This document shows, one piece after another, positions 7,510-18,815 of a DNA stretch of 50,479 nt. Origin of the DNA: an uncultured Oscillospiraceae bacterium (GTDB lineage: Bacteria > Bacillota > Clostridia > Oscillospirales > Oscillospiraceae); the NCBI GenBank assembly GCA_949948775.1, contig CATLHC010000010.1, positions 1 to 50,479 of the forward strand. Direction: 5' to 3'. The number at the start of each line of letters is the position of its first letter. The stretch's first letter is position 1. Below the pieces are notes generated by a model, which worked only from the letters and a program-made list of their open reading frames with translations, had not been told where the DNA came from and did no database searches. Position numbers and translations under genes: made by a program.

Positions 7510-7552
7510 CTACGCAGCGTAGGTGGACGATTTGCCCGCCCTATGGTATGGT
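7510..7552 (+). promoter_or_regulatory. Weak promoter with palindromic site before the HTH-desulfoferrodoxin gene
   Basis: A perfect palindrome, CTACGCAGCGTAG (7510-7522), lies just upstream of a weak promoter: TGGACG (7524-7529), 17-nt spacer, TATGGT (7547-7552). The leader is very short before AAGGAGGG. The palindrome is a candidate operator for autoregulation; that is inferred from position only. Confidence 0.4.
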
Positions 7553-7576
7553 AGGGGAGAAAGGAGGGAAACCATC

Positions 7577-8161
7577 ATGGACAACTATGTCACCGGCGGC
7601 ACCATCCGGCGTCTTCGGGAGGCACGGCACATGACCCAGGTCCAGCTGGCTCAGCGCCTGGGTGTCAGCGACAAGGCGGTTTCCAAATGGGAAACCGCCA
7701 GGGGACTTCCCGACATCTCCCTGCTGGAGCCGCTTGCCGGGGCGCTGGGCATTTCCGTGCCCGAGCTTTTGAGCGGGGAGCTGGTCATCAACGCCAACCG
7801 ATCCGCGAATATTCTTCGTTCATCGCTGTACGTATGCCCGGTGTGCGGGAATATCATCCACGCTTCCGGGGCGGCGGTGGCGTCCTGCTGCGGCGTCGCC
7901 CTGCCGCCCCTGGAGGCGGAGGAGCCGGATGAGGCGCACAAGCTGGTGCGGGAGAACTTCGACGGGGAGTATTTTTTCTCCATCCCCCACGAGATGCGCA
8001 AGGACCACTATATTTCCTTCATGGCCTATGTGACCACCGGGCGGTTCGATCTGGTAAAGCTCTACCCGGAGGGATGCCCCGAGGCCCGGTTCTACCCCTG
8101 GGGCGGCGGGTATCTCTACTGGTATTGCAACCGCCACGGGCTGTTTCGGGAAAAGCTGTAA
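7577..8161 (+). CDS. XRE-family regulator fused to a desulfoferrodoxin-like domain
   Basis: This 194-residue protein joins an XRE helix-turn-helix (about residues 8-65, QLAQRLGVSDKAVSKWE) to a domain resembling desulfoferrodoxin. Cys87 and Cys90 (CPVC) with adjacent Cys104-Cys105 match a desulforedoxin-type iron site, although the 13-residue gap is slightly short. His138 and His144 (PHEMRKDH) with Cys184 and His187 (CNRH) match the superoxide-reductase site, and His121 may be the remaining ligand. The usual Lys before that His is replaced by Ala. A superoxide or redox-sensing transcription factor is a reasonable inference; a structural rather than catalytic iron site is also possible. The start (MDNYVTGG) follows AAGGAGGG; an upstream in-frame extension to 7523 overlaps the promoter. 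Confidence 0.82.
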   Translation: MDNYVTGGTIRRLREARHMTQVQLAQRLGVSDKAVSKWETARGLPDISLLEPLAGALGISVPELLSGELVINANRSANILRSSLYVCPVCGNIIHASGAAVASCCGVALPPLEAEEPDEAHKLVRENFDGEYFFSIPHEMRKDHYISFMAYVTTGRFDLVKLYPEGCPEARFYPWGGGYLYWYCNRHGLFREKL

Positions 8162-8166
8162 ACGTG

Positions 8167-8195
8167 AAAACTCCCCGCCTCCGGCGGGGAGTTTT
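8167..8195. terminator. Bidirectional terminator between the HTH gene and purL
   Basis: AACTCCCCGCC (8169-8179) pairs with GGCGGGGAGTT (8183-8193) around a 3-nt loop. T-runs on both strands let it serve the two convergent genes. Confidence 0.92.
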
Positions 8196-8202
8196 GTTAT
8201 AC

Positions 8203-11200
8203 TCAACGAAAATATAACGCACCGGAGTCAAAGATAGGCTGGAGCTTGTCGCCGGGGATGTTTTTGGCCACGAACTCGCCCCGCCGCTCGGAGTGGCCCA
8301 TCTTGCCGAACACCCGGCCGTCGGGGGAGAACACCCCCTCGATGGCCAGCATGGAGCCATTGGGGTTCACCGCGATGTCCATGGAGGGCGCACCCTGGGC
8401 GTCCACGTACTGGGTGGCGATCTGACCGTTGGCGATGAGCTGGTCCAGCACCGGCTGGGGGGCCACGAACCGGCCCTCGCCGTGGGAGACAGGGATGGTG
8501 TGGAGGTCGCCCACGTGGCTGAGCAGCATCCAGGGGGACTTCACCGAGGCCACCCGGGTGGTGACGTACCGGCTCTGATGCCGCCCGATGAGGTTGTAGG
8601 TCAGGGTGGGGCTGTCCTCGTCCACCGGGGCGATCTCGCCGCGGGGCAGCAGCCCCAGCTTCAACAACGCCTGGAAGCCGTTGCAGATGCCCAGCATCAG
8701 CCCGTCCCGGTGCTTTAAGAGGTCGTGGACCGCGTCGGTGAGGCGCGGGTTGCGGAAGAAGGACACGATGAGCTTGGCGCTGCCCTCCGGCTCGTCGCCG
8801 CCGGAGAAACCGCCGGGGAGGAACACGATCTGGGCGTGCTTGATGGCGTGCTCCAGCTCCAGGGCTGACTGGGCCAGGGAATCGGGGGTGAGGTTGCGGA
8901 TCACCACCGTCTCCGCGTCCATCCCGGCCCGCAGGCAGGCCCGCACGCTGTCGTACTCGCAGTTGGTGCCGGGGAACACGGGGATGACCACCCTGGGGCG
9001 GGCGATCTCGCCGTCGAACACCGCGGGGGAGCGGCGGTCCCAGGTGATGGGTTCCACCGTCTCGGAGGTCCCGGCCCGGGTGGGGTAGACCTCCTCCAGC
9101 GTCTTCTCATTGAGGGCCAGCAGCTCGTCGATGGGGGCCGAATCCTCGCCCTTGGGGCAGTTGGGCCAGTCCCCGCTGTGGTACAGCTTGATGACCGGCT
9201 CGGCAGTGGTCGTTCCGATGCGGATAACCTGATCCCGCCCCGCCTTTATGTCCACATCCTCGGTCAGCTCGGCGATGATGTCGCCCTGGGCGGGGGCGTA
9301 CCAGCCCAAAGGTACATCCGGGTCGGCGGCAAAGCCGATCCGGTTGCCGAAGGACATGTTCATCAGCCCCTCGGCCACGCTGTGCTCCACCGCCCAGGCG
9401 GCCTTCACCTTGCCCTCCTGGGCCAAGGCGTGGAAAGCGTCCCACGCGGTCTGATCCTTCGGGCCGCCCGCGAACACATACACCGGGTGGCCCGCCTCCT
9501 TGAACTCGGGGGAGAGCACGTCCCCGGCTTTCACGGGGGCGACGGCGAAGGAGATGAGGGTGGGCGGTACATCCAAGTCCAGGAAGGAGCCGGACATGGA
9601 ATCCTTGCCGCCGATGGCGGCGCAGCCGTACTTGAGCTGGGCGTCCAGCGCCCCCAGCAGGGCGGCAAAGGGCTTGCCCCAGCGCTCGGGGTCGTCCCGC
9701 AGCTTCTCAAAGAACTCCTGCATGGTGAGGTAGGCGTCGTGGTAGTCCGCCCCCGCCGCCACGATCTTGGCCAGGGAAACGGTGACGCTGGCCCGGGCCC
9801 CCGAGAAGGGGTCTGCGGACAGCCACTCCGGGTTGCAGCCCCAGGCCATGACGCTGGCCTGGTCGGTCTCCTCGCCGGGCATGGTGGGCAGCAGGGCCGC
9901 CATGGCCTGGGCGGGGGTGGTCTGAGTTTTGCCGCCGAAGGGCATGAGCACCGAACCCGCGCCGATGGAGCCGTCGAACCGCTCCACCAGTCCCCGGCGG
10001 GAGGCGCACTTCAAGCTGGCCGCCATCTCCCGCAGGTTGGAAAAATCGTGCCCGACCAGGTCGTAATTCCGCTCCGGCACGGACACACGGGCGTGCTTCA
10101 CCGCGCCGTTGGTGTTCAAAAATTCACGGGACAGGTCGGCGATGGTCTGGCCCTTCCAGGTCATGACCATGCGGGCGGCCTCGGTGACCACCGCCACCCG
10201 GTAGGCCTCCAGGTTTTCCGCCTCCGCCATGGCGATGAACTGCTCCTCGTCCTCGGCGGCCACCACCACGGCCATGCGCTCCTGGCTCTCCGAGATGGCC
10301 AGCTCCGTGCCGTCCAGGCCGTCGTACTTCTTGCGCACCGCGTCCAGGTCGATTTGCAGGCCATCGGCCAGCTCGCCGATGGCCACCGACACGCCCCCCG
10401 CGCCGAAGTCGTTGCACCGCTTGATCATCCGGGTGACGTTCTCATCCCGAAACAGCCGCTGGAGCTTGCGCTCCTCGGGGGCGTTGCCCTTCTGCACCTC
10501 GCTGGCCATGGTGGCCAGGGATTTCTTGTTGTGGCTTTTGGAGGACCCGGTGGCCCCGCCGATGCCGTCCCGGCCGGTGCGCCCGCCTAAGAGGATGATA
10601 ACGTCCCCGGGGGCGGGGCGCTCCCGGCGGACATGGCCGGCGGGGGCGGCGGCCACCACCGCGCCGCACTCCAGCCGCTTGGCGATGTAGCCGGGGTGGT
10701 ACAGCTCGGCCACGTGGCCGGTGGCCAGGCCGATCTGGTTGCCGTAGGAGGAATAGCCCGCCGCGGCGGTCTGGGCGATCTTCCGCTGGGGCAGCTTGCC
10801 CTCCAGCGTCTCGCCCAGGGGCACGGTGGGGTCGCCGCCGCCGGTGACCCGCATGGCCTGGTGGACGTAGGCCCGCCCGGACAGGGGGTCCCGGATGCAC
10901 CCGCCGATGCAGGTGGCCGCACCGCCAAAGGGCTCGATCTCGGTGGGGTGGTTGTGGGTCTCGTTTTTGAACATGAGCAGCCAGTCCTGCTCCTCGCCGT
11001 CCACCACGGCGGGGACATGGATGGAGCAGGCGTTGATCTCCTCGCTCTCGTCCAGCTCGGGCAGCTCACCGCGCTTTTTGAGGACTTTCGTGCCAATGGT
11101 GGCAATGTCCATCAGGGTCTGGGGGCGCTTCTTGGCCTTCTCCGGACCGTATACCTCCTCCCGGGCGGCCAGATACCGCTCATAGGCGGCCTTGACCCGG

Positions 11201-11946
11201 GAATCGTCGATCTGAATGCCCTTCAAATGGGTGGAGAAGGTGGTGTGGCGGCAGTGATCGGACCAGTAGGTGTCCACCACCCGCACCTCGGTGATGGTGG
11301 GGTCCCGGCGCTCCCAATCCCGGAAGTAGTTTTGCAGGAATTTCAAATCGTCCAGGTCCATGGCCAACCCCAGCCGGTCCAGCTCCGCCTGTAAACCCGC
11401 CTCGTCCAGATCGGTGAAGCCGTCCAGCGTCTCCACATGGTCAGGGATGTCGTAGCTGCGCTCCAGGGTGTCCGGCTTGTCCATGGACGCCTCCCGGCAC
11501 TCCACCGGGTTGATGAGATAGCCCTTGATCTGCTCCAGCTCCGCCTGGGACAGCGCCCCCTCCAGCACGTACACCTTGGCGTAGGCGATGAGGGGGCGTC
11601 CCTCCCCGGTCATGAGCTGGACGCACTGGGCGGCGGAGTCCGAGCGCTGGTCGAACTGCCCCGGCAGGGCCTCCACCGCCAGCAGGGTGTGGGGGGCGGC
11701 GGGGCGGGGAAAGTCCTCGTCGTATACCGCGTCCACCTGGGGTTCGGAGAACACCGTCCCCTTGGCCTGCTCATAGACCGGGGCGCCGATCCCCTCCACG
11801 TCGTAGCGGTTGAGGATGGTCACCGCGCCCAGGCTTCGGATTCCAAGCTGCTCCCGCAGGTCCCGGCACAGGGCCGAGGCTTCCACGTCAAAGCCGGGGC
11901 GCTTGCGGACAAAGCAGCGAAACACTTGGCTTTTGCTCTGGTTCAT
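8203..11946 (-). CDS. purL: Phosphoribosylformylglycinamidine synthase, single-chain PurL
   Basis: Fourth step of purine biosynthesis: FGAR, glutamine and ATP give FGAM. At 1247 residues it is the long form with all domains in one chain, rather than the PurS/PurQ/PurL trio of Bacillus. Seen in order: an N-terminal PurS-like region; two AIRS-type halves with ETHNHPTEIEPFGGAATCIGG (about 330-350), GGKDSMSG and related loops; then a C-terminal class-I glutaminase domain with PGTNCEYD, FLPGGFSGGDEP, the nucleophile Cys in GICNGFQ, and SHGEGRF carrying the catalytic His. The start follows AAGGAG. The peptide-binding lipoprotein gene ends 51 nt upstream, and I see no convincing promoter in that gap, so it may be read from upstream. 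No PurR box or riboswitch is seen. Confidence 0.96.
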   Translation of the reverse strand: MNQSKSQVFRCFVRKRPGFDVEASALCRDLREQLGIRSLGAVTILNRYDVEGIGAPVYEQAKGTVFSEPQVDAVYDEDFPRPAAPHTLLAVEALPGQFDQRSDSAAQCVQLMTGEGRPLIAYAKVYVLEGALSQAELEQIKGYLINPVECREASMDKPDTLERSYDIPDHVETLDGFTDLDEAGLQAELDRLGLAMDLDDLKFLQNYFRDWERRDPTITEVRVVDTYWSDHCRHTTFSTHLKGIQIDDSRVKAAYERYLAAREEVYGPEKAKKRPQTLMDIATIGTKVLKKRGELPELDESEEINACSIHVPAVVDGEEQDWLLMFKNETHNHPTEIEPFGGAATCIGGCIRDPLSGRAYVHQAMRVTGGGDPTVPLGETLEGKLPQRKIAQTAAAGYSSYGNQIGLATGHVAELYHPGYIAKRLECGAVVAAAPAGHVRRERPAPGDVIILLGGRTGRDGIGGATGSSKSHNKKSLATMASEVQKGNAPEERKLQRLFRDENVTRMIKRCNDFGAGGVSVAIGELADGLQIDLDAVRKKYDGLDGTELAISESQERMAVVVAAEDEEQFIAMAEAENLEAYRVAVVTEAARMVMTWKGQTIADLSREFLNTNGAVKHARVSVPERNYDLVGHDFSNLREMAASLKCASRRGLVERFDGSIGAGSVLMPFGGKTQTTPAQAMAALLPTMPGEETDQASVMAWGCNPEWLSADPFSGARASVTVSLAKIVAAGADYHDAYLTMQEFFEKLRDDPERWGKPFAALLGALDAQLKYGCAAIGGKDSMSGSFLDLDVPPTLISFAVAPVKAGDVLSPEFKEAGHPVYVFAGGPKDQTAWDAFHALAQEGKVKAAWAVEHSVAEGLMNMSFGNRIGFAADPDVPLGWYAPAQGDIIAELTEDVDIKAGRDQVIRIGTTTAEPVIKLYHSGDWPNCPKGEDSAPIDELLALNEKTLEEVYPTRAGTSETVEPITWDRRSPAVFDGEIARPRVVIPVFPGTNCEYDSVRACLRAGMDAETVVIRNLTPDSLAQSALELEHAIKHAQIVFLPGGFSGGDEPEGSAKLIVSFFRNPRLTDAVHDLLKHRDGLMLGICNGFQALLKLGLLPRGEIAPVDEDSPTLTYNLIGRHQSRYVTTRVASVKSPWMLLSHVGDLHTIPVSHGEGRFVAPQPVLDQLIANGQIATQYVDAQGAPSMDIAVNPNGSMLAIEGVFSPDGRVFGKMGHSERRGEFVAKNIPGDKLQPIFDSGALYFR

Positions 11947-11997
11947 GGTTTATTTCTCCTTCTCTTTCGGCGGACTTGATCTGTCAATTGGGGAAAA

Positions 11998-13545
11998 TCA
12001 GCGGCTCGCGGCGGTGGTCCACTCCTCCATCCGGTAGAAGGGATTGGCCCGAGTGGGCTGGAGGCCGGACACCATACCCCACCGCACCAGCAGCGACCCC
12101 CGTTTGAAGCACAGCGGGGCGATGGGTACGTCCTGGGCAAACTGCGCCCACAGCGCCTGGGCGGCCTGGGTGCGCTCCTCTCCCCGCGCGGCCCTCCACG
12201 TCCCCAGGGCCTGGGTCAGCGCCCAATTCTCGTATCCTCCGTAATTCAGCGCCCCGGTCAGCAGGGGCGCTGGGTCAAAGTCCCCGGTCAAGCACACCTC
12301 ACCGATGTAAAGGTCGAACCGCCCCGCAGTCAGCGCGGCGATATATTCGTTCCAGGGCAGGGTGCTCAGCGTCACGCTCACCCCCAGCCCCTGAAGGGCC
12401 TGCGCCAAAGCTTCGGCCACGGCCTGCCGGGACTCGTTGTCGCTGTTCACCAGCAGAGTGACGGCCAGGGCCTCGTTCCGGCGGTACAGGAGCTGATCCT
12501 CCTCGCCGCGCTCATACCCGGCCTGGGCCAAAAGTGCGGCGGCCCCCTCCAAATCACGGCCCAGCAGGGCGGCGGACTGCTCGTCATAATCCTTGCACAC
12601 GGAGGGCATGGGCAGGCAGGCCGGGTCCGCGTGGCCGGAGAGCTGTACCTGCGCCAACGTCTTCCGGTCAAACGCCTTGGCGAACGCCTGGCGCACCGCG
12701 GCGGTCTGACAGGCCCCGCCCGTGGTCTTGAACCCCACATACAGCAGGGAGGTGGTGGGGTAGTCGCAGGTCTCATAGCTGCTGGAGTATCCCAGGGCAT
12801 AGGCGGCGGAAAATTCGGTGGTGACGGCGGTAACGTCCCCGCTATCGAAGGCGGCGATGCGCTCGTTGGCGCCGGACACCGCCGCCAAAGGAATGACGGC
12901 GTAGGGCAGGGCCGCCGCCGCGCTGTGGTTGGGGTTGGCCTGGAGGTACAGCCGCTCCCCGGCCAGCTCGTACTGGTAATAGCCCGTGCCCAGGGGGGCG
13001 GGGGCGTCCGCCCGCTCCAGCACGATGGGCACGTCCAGCAGGGCGGGCAGATTCCCGTTGGGGGCGGAGAGGTAGACCGTCAGCGTGACGTCGTCCGCCG
13101 CCGCCACGCCGGTGACGGCCGACAGCCGGGCGGCGTACAGCGCCGAGGTCCGGGCCAAGTCCAGCGACTGCGCCGCGTGCTGGGCGGTCAGGGGCGTGCC
13201 GTCCGAGAAGACCACTCCGGACTTGACCGAGATTGTCCAGCTGTACCCGTCCTCGGCGGGGGCGGCGGACTCCGCCAGCACCGGCTGGGGGACAAACTGG
13301 TTGTCCAGCTCGTACAGTCCCTGGTACACCAGCCCCGTCAGGTCCTGATTCACCTGGCTCTCCCCGGTGATGGGGTGGAGGGCGGCGGCCGGCTCATAGG
13401 CCAGGCTGAACTGCACCGCCTCCGGGGCGCGGCTGGGCACGGGGGACGCCGTCTCGGAGGGGGAGGGCGCAGGGTCCTCCTGACCGCACCCCAAGAGGGT
13501 CAGCCCCAGACACACCGCCAGCAAAAGGGACAGCCGGCGCCTCAT
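11998..13545 (-). CDS. Peptide ABC transporter substrate-binding lipoprotein (SBP family 5)
   Basis: Extracellular oligopeptide- or nickel-type binding protein, 515 residues from the chosen start. It opens MRRRLSLLLAVCLGLTLLGC, giving a lipobox LLGC with lipid-anchored Cys20, followed by a Pro/Ser/Ala linker. The body has the family-5 layout: an early Tyr-glutamate-type opening (YEPAAALHPIT), SGVVFSDGTPLTAQHAAQSL and, later, QAFAKAFDRKTL. The ATG overlaps the pgeF stop in an ATGA, so translation is probably coupled; the longer open frame to 13632 lies inside pgeF. No cognate permease or ATPase gene is adjacent, so it is an orphan binding protein here. The ligand is unknown. Confidence 0.88.
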   Translation of the reverse strand: MRRRLSLLLAVCLGLTLLGCGQEDPAPSPSETASPVPSRAPEAVQFSLAYEPAAALHPITGESQVNQDLTGLVYQGLYELDNQFVPQPVLAESAAPAEDGYSWTISVKSGVVFSDGTPLTAQHAAQSLDLARTSALYAARLSAVTGVAAADDVTLTVYLSAPNGNLPALLDVPIVLERADAPAPLGTGYYQYELAGERLYLQANPNHSAAAALPYAVIPLAAVSGANERIAAFDSGDVTAVTTEFSAAYALGYSSSYETCDYPTTSLLYVGFKTTGGACQTAAVRQAFAKAFDRKTLAQVQLSGHADPACLPMPSVCKDYDEQSAALLGRDLEGAAALLAQAGYERGEEDQLLYRRNEALAVTLLVNSDNESRQAVAEALAQALQGLGVSVTLSTLPWNEYIAALTAGRFDLYIGEVCLTGDFDPAPLLTGALNYGGYENWALTQALGTWRAARGEERTQAAQALWAQFAQDVPIAPLCFKRGSLLVRWGMVSGLQPTRANPFYRMEEWTTAASR

Positions 13546-14354
13546 ATCAGCTGGATGGCGGCGGCCATGGAGCCCCGGTTGGTACCCAGCTTCCGGTGGC
13601 TCCAGAACATCTCGGGGTGGCAGGAAGTGCATAGGGTGCTGACCGCGATATGGTCCGGGTCCAGGCCTGCCTGCTCCAGACGCATGGCGTTGATGGCCTT
13701 CAGGTCCACGGCAAATTTGCCGTTCTCCTTGATCCTGATGTGGCGCAGCACGGCGGTGGACAAAGCGGCGGTCATGGCGTTGGGCACGTCCTCATGGGTC
13801 TCGAAGCAGTCGGGGCCGATGCCGGGACCCACGGCGGCCAGGATGTCCTCCGGACGGCAGCCGTACACGTCCCGCATCCGCTCCACAGCGGCGGCGGCGA
13901 TGCCCGCGGCGGTGCCCCGCCAGCCCGCGTGGACGGCGGCGACACAGCGGCGCGCCGGGTCATAAAACAGAATGGGAATGCAGTCGGCGGAATAGATCAC
14001 CAGCGCCACCCCCGGCAGATCGGTCATCAGGCCGTCCGCCTCATAGCCCACCTTGTCATAGGGGTCGGTGTGCAGGTCGGCGGTGGTGACGCAGCGCACC
14101 ACGCCGCCGTGGACCTGGTTGGTCATAGCCATCCGCCCCCCTCCCGCGCCGATGGCTTTGAGAAAGCGGCGGTAGTTCTCCCGGACATGGTCGGGATCGT
14201 CCCCCCGGCTGGGGCCCAGGTTGAGGGACTCCCACATCCCCTCCGACACGCCGCCCTTACGGGTGGAAAAGCCATGGGCCGCCCCCCCGGCGGCGGTAAT
14301 GCCGTCGGCGGAGAAGAAGGTCACGCCGTTTTGGGTCTGCTCAACGATATTCAT
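13542..14354 (-). CDS. pgeF: Peptidoglycan editing factor PgeF (YfiH, multicopper-oxidase-like)
   Basis: Member of the YfiH/DUF152 family, 270 residues from ATG 14354. In E. coli the family edits cell-wall precursors by removing wrongly added serine; other members are reported as purine-nucleoside-processing or laccase-like enzymes. Metal-site motifs are clear: TNQVHGG (about 85-91, His), YSADCIPILF (Cys), VHAGWRGTAAGI (His, about 140), and the late CTSCHPEMFWSHR. The start is set by GGAG five bases upstream; a GTG six bases earlier is also in frame. It lies downstream of secA and is coupled by ATGA to the next gene. That coupling to a peptide-binding protein is unusual and its meaning is unclear. 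Confidence 0.88.
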   Translation of the reverse strand: MNIVEQTQNGVTFFSADGITAAGGAAHGFSTRKGGVSEGMWESLNLGPSRGDDPDHVRENYRRFLKAIGAGGGRMAMTNQVHGGVVRCVTTADLHTDPYDKVGYEADGLMTDLPGVALVIYSADCIPILFYDPARRCVAAVHAGWRGTAAGIAAAAVERMRDVYGCRPEDILAAVGPGIGPDCFETHEDVPNAMTAALSTAVLRHIRIKENGKFAVDLKAINAMRLEQAGLDPDHIAVSTLCTSCHPEMFWSHRKLGTNRGSMAAAIQLI

Positions 14355-14369
14355 AGGCACTCCTTATCC

Positions 14370-14514
14370 CAAATGGTGTGTCGTAGGGCGCGACGGTCTC
14401 GCCTTCGGCTCGGTCGGCGATGAACGTGTGCCACCGGCACACATCGCCCCGGCGCGCCGCCGTTCTTGGTTTCCCGCCCTGCGATGGAAGGCGGGCCGAG
14501 TCGTCCCGCCGGCA
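14370..14514. repeat. GC-rich intergenic hairpin cluster between pgeF and secA
   Basis: No gene is seen. A nested hairpin, GGCGAT (14416-14421) with ATCGCC (14443-14448), encloses TGTGCC (14427-14432) with GGCACA (14436-14441). Further GC-rich complementary pieces (GGCGGG/CCCGCC types) flank it. It has the look of a common intergenic repeat unit of gut Clostridia; that is a recollection and not tested here. Confidence 0.5.
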
Positions 14515-17295
<2,781 letters not shown>

Positions 17296-17475
17296 AGCGT
17301 TGTGTCCTTTCTATCAATATCATACGTAACGTACACAAAACCCATTTTAACTCGAAACAGTATATCACAACCCCCAGGCAGAAAAAAGAGGAAATTGTAA
17401 ATAATATGCGGGCTGGAAAAGCGGCTTTTGTTGTGGTAGAATGTTAGAAAACCTGCTTTGTGAGGTGATCCCCCC

Positions 17476-18621
17476 ATGCCCCGTGCCTTTGCGCCCCTCC
17501 GCCCCCCGGGCTCTCAGCGCGCCCGGGTCGTCCGCCCCGAAATCCAGCCGGGGCGCCGCGTCGTCGCCGTCAGCGATATCCACGGCAACCTGCCCTTCCT
17601 CCAGGGCGTGCTGGAGGCCGTCCGTTTCACCCCAAACGACGTGCTGGTCATTGTGGGCGACCTGCTGGAAAAAGGGAAGGAAAGCCTCACCACCCTGCGC
17701 TATGTGATGCAGCTGAAAAGGACCCACACCGTTTACCTCTTGTGCGGCAACTGCGACTACATCGACCAGTGCTTTCTCTCCGGCCCCGGCCTGGATGAAA
17801 AGCTGTGGCCCGTCCTGCACGAGTTCTGGCAGGAGCGCTCCGTGCTGATCCAGATGGGCACGGAGATCGGCGTGGTTCCCCGGACTCTTGAGGAGCTGCC
17901 CGCCCTGCGCGCCGCGCTGCTGGAACGCTTTCCGGAGGAGACCGGCTTCCTGCTGTCCCTGCCCACCATCCTGGAGGCGGGAAACTTCATTTTTGTCCAC
18001 GGCGGCGTGCCCCGGGAGGACCGCCTGGAGGAACTGGACGCTTACGACTGCATGAAAAACGACAACTTCCGGGGCCAGGGGCACAGCTTCCGCAAGTGGG
18101 TGGTGGTGGGCCACTGGCCGGTGACCCTGTACGACTCCCACATCCAGCGCTCCGCGCCCCTCATCGACTACGACCGGCACATCGTCTCCATCGACGGAGG
18201 CTGTGTGCTAAAGGTGGACGGCCAGCTCAACGCCCTCATCATCCCGGACATCAACGGGGACAAATTGGACTACACCTGGTACGATGGACTTCCCACCGCC
18301 ACCGCCCTGGACCCCCAGGAGCCGTCGGCCGACCCGCTGAACATCCGCTGGTCGGACAGCGTGGTGGAGCCTTTGGAAGAAGAGGGGGATCGTATCCGGG
18401 TCCGCCACCCCTCCACGGGCCGGACCCTGTGGCTCCCCCGGGATTTCGTCAGCGTCTGGCGGGACGGGGAAACCCACACCGAGGACGCCACCGATTACGC
18501 CCTACCCGTGGAGCCCGGCGACCGGCTGGCCCTGGTGCGGCAGACCCGCCGGGGCTTCCTGGTGAAGAAAAATGGGATTACAGGCTGGTATTACGGGCGG
18601 ATCAAATACGATAAGCAATAG
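17476..18621 (+). CDS. Calcineurin-type metallophosphoesterase
   Basis: Predicted cytoplasmic phosphoesterase of 381 residues. The two-metal site motifs are in order: SDIHGN (about residues 35-40), VGDLLEKG (about 60-67), LCGNCDY (about 91-97), FVHGGVP (about 175-181) and VVGHWPV (about 212-218). This order resembles the PPP/Ser-Thr phosphatase and bis(5'-nucleosyl)-tetraphosphatase group. The C-terminal third (about 290-381) is not part of the catalytic fold and looks like a small beta-rich, perhaps SH3-like, domain. The start follows GAGGTGAT. A possible promoter has TAGAAT near 17440 but no good -35. The substrate is unknown. Confidence 0.85.
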   Translation: MPRAFAPLRPPGSQRARVVRPEIQPGRRVVAVSDIHGNLPFLQGVLEAVRFTPNDVLVIVGDLLEKGKESLTTLRYVMQLKRTHTVYLLCGNCDYIDQCFLSGPGLDEKLWPVLHEFWQERSVLIQMGTEIGVVPRTLEELPALRAALLERFPEETGFLLSLPTILEAGNFIFVHGGVPREDRLEELDAYDCMKNDNFRGQGHSFRKWVVVGHWPVTLYDSHIQRSAPLIDYDRHIVSIDGGCVLKVDGQLNALIIPDINGDKLDYTWYDGLPTATALDPQEPSADPLNIRWSDSVVEPLEEEGDRIRVRHPSTGRTLWLPRDFVSVWRDGETHTEDATDYALPVEPGDRLALVRQTRRGFLVKKNGITGWYYGRIKYDKQ

Positions 18622-18630
18622 AATTTCCCT

Positions 18631-18668
18631 GCGGCGTGCCGGAAAATCCCACCCGGCACGCCGCTTTT
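18631..18668 (+). terminator. Intrinsic terminator after the phosphoesterase
   Basis: A 12-bp perfect stem, GCGGCGTGCCGG (18631-18642) with CCGGCACGCCGC (18653-18664), then TTTT. Confidence 0.9.
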
Positions 18669-18717
18669 CCCCCTTTTCCCCGTTGGATTACAAAAAAGAA
18701 ACGGATTGGTTTCACTG

Positions 18718-18734
18718 GTTACAGTTGGTTTACA
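18718..18734 (-). promoter_or_regulatory. WalR-type box before the polysaccharide deacetylase
   Basis: Read on the minus strand: TGTAAA, five bases (CCAAC), TGTAAC. This fits the WalR/YycF direct-repeat consensus TGTWAH-N5-TGTWAH. It lies 16 nt upstream of the -35 box and on the strand opposite to the gene, which lowers confidence. Confidence 0.5.
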
Positions 18735-18749
18735 ATGTAGTACTCTCCA

Positions 18750-18778
18750 TTGACTTTCGACAAAATTCGACCTATACT
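18750..18778 (+). promoter_or_regulatory. Sigma-A promoter of the polysaccharide deacetylase gene
   Basis: TTGACT (18750-18755), a 17-nt spacer and TATACT (18773-18778). Confidence 0.82.
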
Positions 18779-18815
18779 GGAATTCACTTGAAAGAAGATC
18801 AGGAGACGATTTCAC

